Of a DNA stretch of 63,172 bases, positions 56,934-63,172 are shown in pieces (the first letter of the stretch is position 1; the number at the start of each line of letters is the position of its first letter). Source of the stretch: Bacillota bacterium (GTDB taxonomy: Bacteria > Bacillota > Clostridia > Lachnospirales > Anaerotignaceae). A program made the position numbers and the translations under genes. The notes beneath the pieces were generated by a model. That model was not told where the DNA came from, did not search any database, and saw nothing but the letters and a program-made list of their open reading frames with translations. Where the stretch lies: assembly GCA_022791155.1 (NCBI GenBank), contig JAAVYN010000036.1, positions 1-63,172 of the forward strand, read 5' to 3'.

Positions 56934-58319
56934 TCATTTTTGAACATGCTTTCGCACAAAATATTTCTTTGTCTCTTTCACGACTTCGCCGCCCAAAACC
57001 AAAACTGCCACAAGATTCGGAACAGCCATCATTCCATTGAATGTGTCAGAAACTTCCCAAATCAGTTTCAAAGGCAGCACACAGCCTGTCACAATGAAAA
57101 TTATAAACAAAACCCTATACCACTTGACTCCTTTCAGTCCAAAAAGATATTCAACACATTTTTCGCCATAATAGCTCCAGCCGACAAGCGTGGAAAATGA
57201 AAAAAGCACGATGCCTATGCAAACAAAAACCCCTGCAAAATTGCCAAAGCTTTCAGAAAAAGCCATAATTGTCAGTTCGGCACCATCAACGAAATTTCCG
57301 TTGACATCTTTGACGCCCAAAACGCCCGATGTCAATATGGCAAGCGCTGTCACTGTGCACATAACAATGGTGTCGGCAAAAACTTCAAATATTCCCCACA
57401 TTGATTGCCTTGGAATTTCACTTGTTTCTGCTGCGGCATATGCCATAGCTGACGAGCCCAGCCCTGCCTCGTTTGAAAAAACTCCACGCGCAACCCCAAA
57501 CCGAATTGCTTTTGAAACAGTATATCCCAATATTCCTCCACTGGCTGCCTCAATTCCAAAAGCTCCCTTAAATATACTTTCAAAAGCATATGGTACGTTC
57601 CTGAAGTTCATAATTATGAGCAATATCCCTCCAGCTGTATACAAAACTGCTATGACAGGTATGACTGCTTCTGTGACACGCCCAATTCTTTTTATGCCTC
57701 CTGCTATGACAGCAGATGTAATCACAGCCATTGTAACCCCTGTTGTTCCGCCGCCTATGCCAAAAACAGACTTGAGCGCTTCTGCCGCCGAATTGGCCTG
57801 GCTCATGTTGCCCATTCCAAAAGAAGCAAGTATGCATAAAACAGAAAACGCCACAGAAAGCCACTTCATGTTCAGCCCCTTCTCTATAAAAACCATAGGC
57901 CCGCCAATCCATTCTCCCTTTTCGTTTTTGCGCCTATATTTTATGCTCAAAAAAATTTCAACATATTTTGTCATCATTCCAAAAATTGCTGAAATCCACA
58001 TCCAAAAAACGGCCCCTGGCCCGCCTGCAACAACGGCTGTTGCCACTCCAACAATGTTCCCCGTTCCCATTGTGGCCGCAAGCGCAGTTGTCATGGCCTG
58101 AAAAGATGATATTGAATTTTTGTCTTCAACCTTTTTGGCCTTTTCTTCCCCGGTCATAGACCCAATTGTGTTTTTCCACCAAAATTTTAACTTGAAAAGC
58201 TGAAAAAATTTCATTCTAAAAGAAAAATAAATTCCCACAAACACGAAAAAACCGCACATAAACGGCCCCCATATAAATGAGTTCAATTTTTCATTCAGTT
58301 CAGAAACAAATTCAATCAT
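56934..58319 (-). CDS. Sodium:alanine/glycine symporter (AGCS family)
   Basis: Amino acid importer of about 461 residues with some 10-11 membrane helices. The family segments are clear: ALAATMGTGNIVGVATAVVAGGPGAVFWMW, MTKYVEIFLSIKYRRKN, GVARGVFSNEAGLGSSAMAYAAAE, and SFSTLVGWSYYGEKC. Uptake of alanine or glycine with sodium is expected. GGAGGG selects ATG at 58317-58319; the longer frame has no site. Single gene. Confidence 0.93.
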   Translation of the reverse strand: MIEFVSELNEKLNSFIWGPFMCGFFVFVGIYFSFRMKFFQLFKLKFWWKNTIGSMTGEEKAKKVEDKNSISSFQAMTTALAATMGTGNIVGVATAVVAGGPGAVFWMWISAIFGMMTKYVEIFLSIKYRRKNEKGEWIGGPMVFIEKGLNMKWLSVAFSVLCILASFGMGNMSQANSAAEALKSVFGIGGGTTGVTMAVITSAVIAGGIKRIGRVTEAVIPVIAVLYTAGGILLIIMNFRNVPYAFESIFKGAFGIEAASGGILGYTVSKAIRFGVARGVFSNEAGLGSSAMAYAAAETSEIPRQSMWGIFEVFADTIVMCTVTALAILTSGVLGVKDVNGNFVDGAELTIMAFSESFGNFAGVFVCIGIVLFSFSTLVGWSYYGEKCVEYLFGLKGVKWYRVLFIIFIVTGCVLPLKLIWEVSDTFNGMMAVPNLVAVLVLGGEVVKETKKYFVRKHVQK

Positions 58320-58522
58320 ATCATTCCCTCCGAAATATATCAGCTTGTATATTCTATTCAAGGCACAGCCAAATATATTCCAAAATCCCATGACATTCAC
58401 TTGCCTGTTGAAAATGATTTATGCCAGTTTCAGCATTTTTGCTTGTGAAACGAGTCCATTTCTGAAATGTTTTTGCATTTAACTCTTTACCAAACACAAA
58501 TTTAATGATAAACTTGTTCCAT

Positions 58523-58617
58523 AAAGTGCTGGGGGTGCCGTCTTTTCACATGAGGGCTGAGAGAAAATTTTTTCAACTCCTTTAACCTGATCCGGTTCGC
58601 ACCGGCGTAGGGAAGCA
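58523..58617 (+). ncRNA. TPP riboswitch
   Basis: The thi-box elements appear in order: GGGGGTGCCG, then GGCTGAGAGAAAAT, then CCTTTAACCTGATCCGG, a GTTCGCAC loop, and GCGTAGGGAAGCA. Binding of thiamine pyrophosphate should favour the terminator 12 nt downstream and shut off thiW-thiD-thiM-thiE. Confidence 0.97.
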
Positions 58618-58628
58618 AAAACAACTCC

Positions 58629-58658
58629 CAAAGCACAGTTTGTCTGTGCTTTTATTTT
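58629..58658 (+). terminator. Expression-platform terminator of the TPP riboswitch
   Basis: AAGCACAG (58631-58638) pairs with CTGTGCTT (58644-58651), followed by TTATTTTAC. Confidence 0.85.
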
Positions 58659-58689
58659 ACAAAAAATTTATAACAAGGAGGCAATCTGT

Positions 58690-59181
58690 TTGAAAACAAA
58701 AAAACTCACTCTTTGTGCAATGTTGTCTGCTGTTGGAGTTTTGGCTGGAAACATAATATACATACCAATAGGCGCTTCGAAATGTTTTCCGGTTCAGGCC
58801 GCCGTCAATGTCATATGCGGCGTGACGCTTGGCCCGGCCTATTCAATGTTGACAGCTTTCACAATTTCACTTTTGCGCAACATAACAGGAATGGGAAGCA
58901 TCATGGCATTTCCCGGAAGCCTCATTGGCGCCGCCTTAGCCTCCATTATATACGTCAGGACAAAAAACTTGGCCGCTGCCGCTTTTGGAGAGGTTTTTGG
59001 AACAGGCGTTTTGGGCGCTCTTGTTGCCGCTCCAATAAGCAAATTTATATTAGGCAATGAAGCGGGAGCACTATTCTATGTTCTGCCATTTATATTGAGC
59101 TCACTTAGCGGAGCCACAATTGGGTGCATTATATTAAAATCGACAGAAATAATCCGTTTGAGAAAAAAATTTAATGACTGA
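58690..59181 (+). CDS. thiW: Thiamine precursor ECF transporter S component ThiW
   Basis: Small membrane protein (163 residues, five or six helices) that binds a thiamine precursor, probably the hydroxyethylthiazole, for import with a shared ECF energising module. Features: the N-terminal LTLCAMLSAVGVLAG, GASKCFPVQAAVNVICGVTLGP and RNITGMGSIMAFPGSLIGA. TTG start 8 nt after AAGGAGG. First gene after the TPP riboswitch; the thiazole kinase ThiM is in the same operon. Confidence 0.93.
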   Translation: MKTKKLTLCAMLSAVGVLAGNIIYIPIGASKCFPVQAAVNVICGVTLGPAYSMLTAFTISLLRNITGMGSIMAFPGSLIGAALASIIYVRTKNLAAAAFGEVFGTGVLGALVAAPISKFILGNEAGALFYVLPFILSSLSGATIGCIILKSTEIIRLRKKFND

Positions 59182-59193
59182 TGGAGGGGTAAT

Positions 59194-60000
59194 ATGAAAA
59201 ATGTTTTAACAATAGCCGGAAGCGACTCATGCGGTGGTGCCGGCATACAGGCTGACATCAAAACATTCAGCGCCCATGGAACATACGGCATGAGCGTGAT
59301 AACAGCCGTAACTGTTCAAAACACAGTTGGCGTTTTTGGCTGTCAGGACATTTCACCTGATATAATAGCCGGACAAATCGATGCTCTGTTCACCGACATA
59401 GAAATAAGCGCTGTGAAAGTTGGCATGGTCAGCCAAACAGAAACAATTGTCACAATAGCCAAAAAACTTGAACAATATTCTCCAAAAAATATAGTTGTCG
59501 ATCCTGTCATGATTTCAAAAAGCGGCTTCGATCTTCTCAAGCCCGAAGCGAAAAACGCTCTTATCAATCACCTCATACCATTGGCAACTGTGCTCACACC
59601 AAACCTCCCTGAAGCCGAAGCCATAACCGGCATGAAAATTGACACAATAGAATCAATGAAAGTCGCCGCAGAAAAAATATATTCAATGGGCGCTCGAAAC
59701 ATATTCATCAAAGGCGGACATCTTGACAACGACGCCACTGATGTCCTTTTTGACGGAAAAGAAATGACAATCATGCCTGGCAAACGTTTCAACACAAAAA
59801 ACACCCATGGCACAGGCTGCACAATTTCGTCAGCAATCGCGGCCAATCTTGCCAACGGCATGAATGTTCAAAACGCTGTCAAAAAAGCAAAAGAATATAT
59901 ATCAACAGCAATTGAACATTCATTTTCTATAGGAAAAGGAGTTGGCCCAACAAACCACTTTTATACATTGTATAAAAAGGCTGGTATGCTCAATGAATGA
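59194..60000 (+). CDS. thiD: Hydroxymethylpyrimidine (phosphate) kinase
   Basis: Phosphorylates HMP and HMP-P. The 268 residues of ribokinase fold begin LTIAGSDSCGGAGIQADIKTF and contain VDPVMISKSG, LTPNLPEAEAI, IKGGHL and the catalytic GTGCTISSAIAA. ATG with GGAGGG. 12 nt after thiW, and overlapping thiM by 8 nt at its end. Confidence 0.97.
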   Translation: MKNVLTIAGSDSCGGAGIQADIKTFSAHGTYGMSVITAVTVQNTVGVFGCQDISPDIIAGQIDALFTDIEISAVKVGMVSQTETIVTIAKKLEQYSPKNIVVDPVMISKSGFDLLKPEAKNALINHLIPLATVLTPNLPEAEAITGMKIDTIESMKVAAEKIYSMGARNIFIKGGHLDNDATDVLFDGKEMTIMPGKRFNTKNTHGTGCTISSAIAANLANGMNVQNAVKKAKEYISTAIEHSFSIGKGVGPTNHFYTLYKKAGMLNE

Positions 60001-60796
60001 ATTTGTTGAAAAGCTCAAAACAAATCTTAAAAAAATCAGGCTTGAAAGCCCAATAATACACCACATAACAAATGCTGTCACAATCAACGACTGCGCCAAC
60101 GTAACAGCTTCCTTGAAAGCTTCTCCAGTCATGGCATATTTTGAAAAAGAAGTTGCTGAAATAACTTCAGCTTCAAATGCGCTTGTGCTTAATTTTGGAA
60201 CGCCTGATGAAACGCGCTTCAAATCTGCCACAATATCAGGCATAGCCGCCAACAAAAAGGGGATCCCCATAGTCATTGATCCCGTTGGCGTTGGGGCATC
60301 AAAATTCAGGCACAAAAGCACAAAAGAAATGCTTTGCCTTGTAAAGCCTTCCATAATAAAGGGCAACACTGCTGAAATCAAAGCCCTTGCCGGAATTGAC
60401 AACAAAAATAACAGGTGCATTGATTCCTCCGAAACAGAAATTGACATTGAAACACTGAAGGATTTCTCACTGAGGCTGAATGCAGTTATTGCTGTGACTG
60501 GCAAAAGAGATTTAATAACTGATGGAAGCCGGACTGCTTTCATTGAAAGGGGAACTCCAATGTTCACACATATAAGCGGAGCTGGATGCATGGCTTCCTC
60601 GGTTATTGGAACGTTTTCAGCCGTTGAAAAAGATTTTTTTGAAGCCGCTGTGCAGTCATTATATGCCGTCAATATATGTGGCGAAAGAGCTGCCGCTGTC
60701 TCAAACGGGCCTGCAGATTTCAAAATGAACTTCATAAATTTTTTATATTGCCTTGAAAAAAGTGAAATTGAGAAAGAAGGCGTGTTCTTTGAATAG
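59993..60796 (+). CDS. thiM: Hydroxyethylthiazole kinase
   Basis: Phosphorylates the salvaged thiazole alcohol. About 267 residues: SPIIHHITNAVTINDCANVTAS at the N-terminus, VIDPVGVGASKFR, IKGNTAEIKALAG and a Cys-containing glycine motif (HISGAGCMASSVIG). ATG at 59993 lies 8 nt inside the thiD stop; the longer frame reads back through thiD. Tightly coupled to thiD and thiE. Confidence 0.95.
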   Translation: MNEFVEKLKTNLKKIRLESPIIHHITNAVTINDCANVTASLKASPVMAYFEKEVAEITSASNALVLNFGTPDETRFKSATISGIAANKKGIPIVIDPVGVGASKFRHKSTKEMLCLVKPSIIKGNTAEIKALAGIDNKNNRCIDSSETEIDIETLKDFSLRLNAVIAVTGKRDLITDGSRTAFIERGTPMFTHISGAGCMASSVIGTFSAVEKDFFEAAVQSLYAVNICGERAAAVSNGPADFKMNFINFLYCLEKSEIEKEGVFFE

Positions 60797-61415
60797 AAAC
60801 GATTTGAAAGTATATCTGATAACTGACAACAACGCTTTGAACGGGCGTGATTTTTTCGAAACAATTGAAGATGCCTTAGAAAATGGCGTCACAATGGTTC
60901 AGCTTAGAGAAAAGAATTTGTCAGCTGCTGATTTTTTGAAAAAGGCTAACAAGCTAAAAAAATTGACAGACAAATATAACGTTCCGCTTATAATAAATGA
61001 CAGGGTTGACATCGCTTTCGACTGTGGCGCCGCCGGGCTCCACATCGGTCAAAATGACATATCTGTGCGCGACGGCCGCCGCATTATACGCCGTGACATG
61101 AACAAAATCCTTGGCGTCACTGCCAACACTGTTCCTTTGGCATTGGAAGCCGAAAAGCTTGGAGCAGATTACATAGGCGCTGGGGCAATTTTTGCCACAT
61201 CAACAAAATCGGGCGCAAAACACATTTCTGTGGATGAACTGAGAGAAATCGCCAAAAGCGTTTCCATTCCTGTGGTTGCCATAGGCGGAATAACAGCTCA
61301 AAACGCGCATGTCTTGGAAGGCACCAAAATTGCTGGCGTGGCTGTTTCAAGCGGAATTATGAGGGCAGAGAATATAGGCGATGTTGTGAAAACGCTCAAA
61401 GCTTTAGAGCTGTAA
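60789..61415 (+). CDS. thiE: Thiamine phosphate synthase
   Basis: Joins HMP-PP and thiazole phosphate. The TIM-barrel protein of 208 residues has VQLREKNLSAADFLK, IINDRVDIAFDCGAAGLHIGQND, YIGAGAIFATSTKSGAKH and VAIGGITAQNAHVL. AGAAGG selects TTG at 60789, again overlapping the previous stop by 8 nt. Together with thiW, thiD and thiM this is a salvage rather than de novo pathway. Confidence 0.96.
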   Translation: MNRNDLKVYLITDNNALNGRDFFETIEDALENGVTMVQLREKNLSAADFLKKANKLKKLTDKYNVPLIINDRVDIAFDCGAAGLHIGQNDISVRDGRRIIRRDMNKILGVTANTVPLALEAEKLGADYIGAGAIFATSTKSGAKHISVDELREIAKSVSIPVVAIGGITAQNAHVLEGTKIAGVAVSSGIMRAENIGDVVKTLKALEL

Positions 61416-61833
61416 ATTTGTTGTCAAGCAGTTTTCAAACAAATTCGATTCATTTGTTTTTAGCCCCAAAACGCACTCTCTGCAAAGAAAATTTTTCTTC
61501 TGCTGTGTACAAACACATTGAGTTTTTCAACTTTGTATTTTCAAAAAATATATAACGTTTATATTCCAAATGAATATATGTCTATAAAAATTCAGCAAAT
61601 TTTCGCCCTGAAAAGCAAAAAATTCATGTAGATTTAGATTTATGTTTTTGAACTGCAAAACAAATATATTCAGCATTTCAATTTGTTCGATCAAAACAAT
61701 CATTATAGCAATATTTTCTATTTGAAAACAGTCTGAAAGCAAACTGTTCACACATTTCACAAAATGATATGTATGTTTCACTGCACCAGACAAAAACGGC
61801 ACACAAATCTATTTTTTTCATGGAGGTTCAATC
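61416..61833. other. Intergenic region after the thi operon
   Basis: An AT-only hairpin AAACAAAT/ATTTGTTT (61437-61459) 20 nt after thiE may end the operon. A 91-codon minus-strand frame (61527-61802) lacks a site and looks spurious. No other element seen up to the LysR gene. Confidence 0.45.
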
Positions 61834-62721
61834 ATGGATAGCAACATACCTCTTGATTTATACAAGGTGTTTTGCTGCGTTGTCAAATCTGGAAATATGT
61901 CAGCCGCCGCAAGAGAACTTTTTATATCACAGCCTGCCGTCAGCATTTCCATCCGTCAGCTTGAGGAACGCATTGGAGCGCCACTTTTAATACGCACAGC
62001 AAAAGGCATACGCCCCACTCCCGAAGGCTCTGTTTTATATGAATATATCGATCAGGCGCTCACACTGATCAAAACAGGCGAAAACAAATATATGGAAATG
62101 ATAAATCTTAAAACCGGCGAGATAAAAATCGGCGCCAGCGACACTGTTATATCAAATTTGTTAATGCCATATCTTGAAAAATTTAACACAGAAAACCCAC
62201 AAATAAACATAAAAGTGACAAACAAAACCACATATGAGTCGCTTAAGCTCCTCAAAAGTGGCGTTGTTGACATATGTTTCATAAATCTTCCAATTGAAGA
62301 CGATTGCGATCTCATTGTTCTTCCTTTCAAAACAATACACGACTGTCTTGTTGGCGGTTCTGGATACAAAAGTCTGTCAGAAAGTGGCATAAACATAAAA
62401 AGCCTTGAAAACTATCCGCTGCTTTTGCTTGAGGATTTAAGCAATTCGAGAAGATTCCTTGACAAATTTGCCAAAAGCAATGGTGTCATGCTAAAGCCGA
62501 TTATAGAACTCGCCTCAAGCGATCTTCTTCTTGAGTTTGCCAAAATAAACCTCGGCCTCACATTTGCCATAAAGGAATTTACAAATGGCATGATTGACGG
62601 CATACATCTTTTTGAGATACCTGTCACGCCTCCAATCCCTGAAAGAAGCATAGGTCTTGTCAGGCTTAAAAACGTTGCTCTTTCATATGCAGCCAAAAAA
62701 TTTTCCGATATGTTTATATAG
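61834..62721 (+). CDS. LysR-family transcriptional regulator
   Basis: A 295-residue LysR protein: an N-terminal winged helix-turn-helix (LDLYKVFCCVVKSGNMSAAARELFISQPAVSISIRQLEERIGAPLL) and a periplasmic-binding-like effector domain starting at about 90 (TGEIKIGASDTVISNLLMPYLEKF). ATG with GGAGG. LysR genes often control a neighbour, but the upstream thi operon has its own riboswitch and the downstream partner lies outside the window or is absent, so the target is unknown. Confidence 0.93.
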   Translation: MDSNIPLDLYKVFCCVVKSGNMSAAARELFISQPAVSISIRQLEERIGAPLLIRTAKGIRPTPEGSVLYEYIDQALTLIKTGENKYMEMINLKTGEIKIGASDTVISNLLMPYLEKFNTENPQINIKVTNKTTYESLKLLKSGVVDICFINLPIEDDCDLIVLPFKTIHDCLVGGSGYKSLSESGINIKSLENYPLLLLEDLSNSRRFLDKFAKSNGVMLKPIIELASSDLLLEFAKINLGLTFAIKEFTNGMIDGIHLFEIPVTPPIPERSIGLVRLKNVALSYAAKKFSDMFI

Positions 62722-62984
62722 TTTGTTTTTGTGGATCTTTTCAAAGACACAAAAATCAATCATAAACAGAATTCTCATGAAAAATTCTCATGAAACAAAA
62801 ATTTCTTTAAGCAACGCGATTTTTGTTGTTTTTGCCCATTTAAGTTAAAAATTTTTATAAAAGCATAGATTTTCAAATTTATGCCAAATGGTCTTTTAGC
62901 TTTTTGAAAATTCCCAATAGCGTTAAACATTAACAAAGGCTAAAACTTGAACTGCCGACAAAAAGCGTGGCCAAGGAGGGAGGT
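62722..62984. other. Intergenic region with a hairpin and a short tandem repeat
   Basis: TTTTTGTG/CACAAAAA (62726-62755) can form a hairpin just after the LysR stop, a possible weak terminator. The 13-nt unit AATTCTCATGAAA is repeated twice at 62770-62795. The rest is AT-rich up to a GC-rich element. Confidence 0.5.
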
Positions 62985-63104
62985 GTGGGAGGGCCGTTCG
63001 GCCTTCGCAACTATGAGATGTGCGAACCGCGTGAGAGTCGCGGCGCGCAACGAAGTGGAGCGTTTCCCGAAGGGAAATTCGAGATCTTGCTGTAGCCCTC
63101 CCAC
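62985..63104. other. GC-rich, highly foldable element of unknown identity
   Basis: Conspicuously GC-rich compared with its surroundings. GTGGGAGGGC (62985-62994) and GCCCTCCCAC (63095-63104) are exact complements and close the element. Inside are GGCC/GGCC (62992-63003), TTCGCA/TGCGAA (63004-63026) and CCGCG/CGCGG (63027-63043). A long arm made of GCAA-CGAA (63047-63054), TTTCCC-GAA-GGGAAA (63063-63077) and TTCG...TTGC (63078-63090) follows. It could be a structured RNA or a non-autonomous mobile or repeat element. The strand is unknown. No coding potential. Confidence 0.6.
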
Positions 63105-63172
63105 GGTCTTAAATGCCATTTGGAAAGCTAAAATTGACCAGATAATAACTACAAATAACGAAATTTCAAAAC

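Noticed and set aside
57190-58101. 303-codon plus-strand frame
   Set aside because: Exact shadow of the AGCS symporter gene on the other strand; no ribosome binding site or domain.
59920-60864. 314-codon minus-strand frame
   Set aside because: Antisense to thiM/thiD, whose family motifs and coupling are clear.
61527-61802. 91-codon minus-strand frame
   Set aside because: AT-driven, no start site, no family resemblance.
62985-63104. Fragment of tmRNA, SRP RNA or rRNA
   Set aside because: None of the diagnostic conserved segments of those RNAs is present, so it is left as unidentified.

Overview
The window looks like a chromosomal segment of an anaerobic, endospore-forming, low-GC Clostridia bacterium. 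Spore genes (gpr, sigK) support this, as do a 2-hydroxyacyl-CoA dehydratase system, T-box and TPP riboswitches, strong AGGAGG ribosome binding sites, frequent GTG/TTG starts and AT-rich intergenic DNA. The acrylate-type dehydratase recalls Anaerotignum or Clostridium propionicum-like Lachnospirales, but the genus is only a guess. No phage, CRISPR array or complete insertion sequence was seen.

Layout. Positions 515-4150 hold rny, gpr and sigK. Positions 4448-8311 hold rpsT and the rplT-rpmI-infC operon, with an attenuator-bearing leader and an AUU-started infC, then thrS behind a threonine T-box. A flavodoxin, a histidinol phosphatase and a MATE exporter follow. Positions 11543-21727 carry a complete minus-strand FASII locus. 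Read in transcription order it is fabT, fabH, acpP, fabK, fabD, fabG, fabF, accB, fabZ, accC, accD, accA, the order known from streptococci. Divergent from fabT is an FMN/Fe-S protein that strongly resembles Helicobacter FabX; it sits behind a perfect FabT-type palindrome, in the place where streptococci carry fabM.

Positions 23246-27452 encode a MacB-like ABC system with a large CARDB-type surface protein. Positions 27751-34153 carry an apgM-type phosphoglycerate mutase and the fermentation operon: dehydratase activator, two dehydratase subunits and a family I CoA-transferase. Positions 35163-36984 are a decayed stretch with two pseudogenes. Positions 36985-49806 are mostly housekeeping: lysS-greA, an envelope cluster (TolC-like protein and copper-amine-oxidase-type stalk protein), dnaD/dnaI-like loaders, and tagO-upp-rpiB-ywlE-sua5. 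Positions 50002-58319 hold pyrG, a cyclophilin lipoprotein, murG, rmuC, plsC, two tRNAs and a sodium:alanine symporter. A TPP-controlled thiW-thiD-thiM-thiE operon and a LysR regulator finish the coding part. The last 190 bases contain a GC-rich, highly foldable element of about 120 nt that I cannot identify.

Most notable: the FabX-like gene in a FabT-controlled setting as a candidate unsaturated-fatty-acid enzyme, the GC-rich structured element at 62985-63104, a sigma-K lacking a hydrophobic pro-sequence, and a Rex-like operator before the dehydratase operon. Starts were corrected from ribosome binding sites wherever the longest reading frame was misleading.
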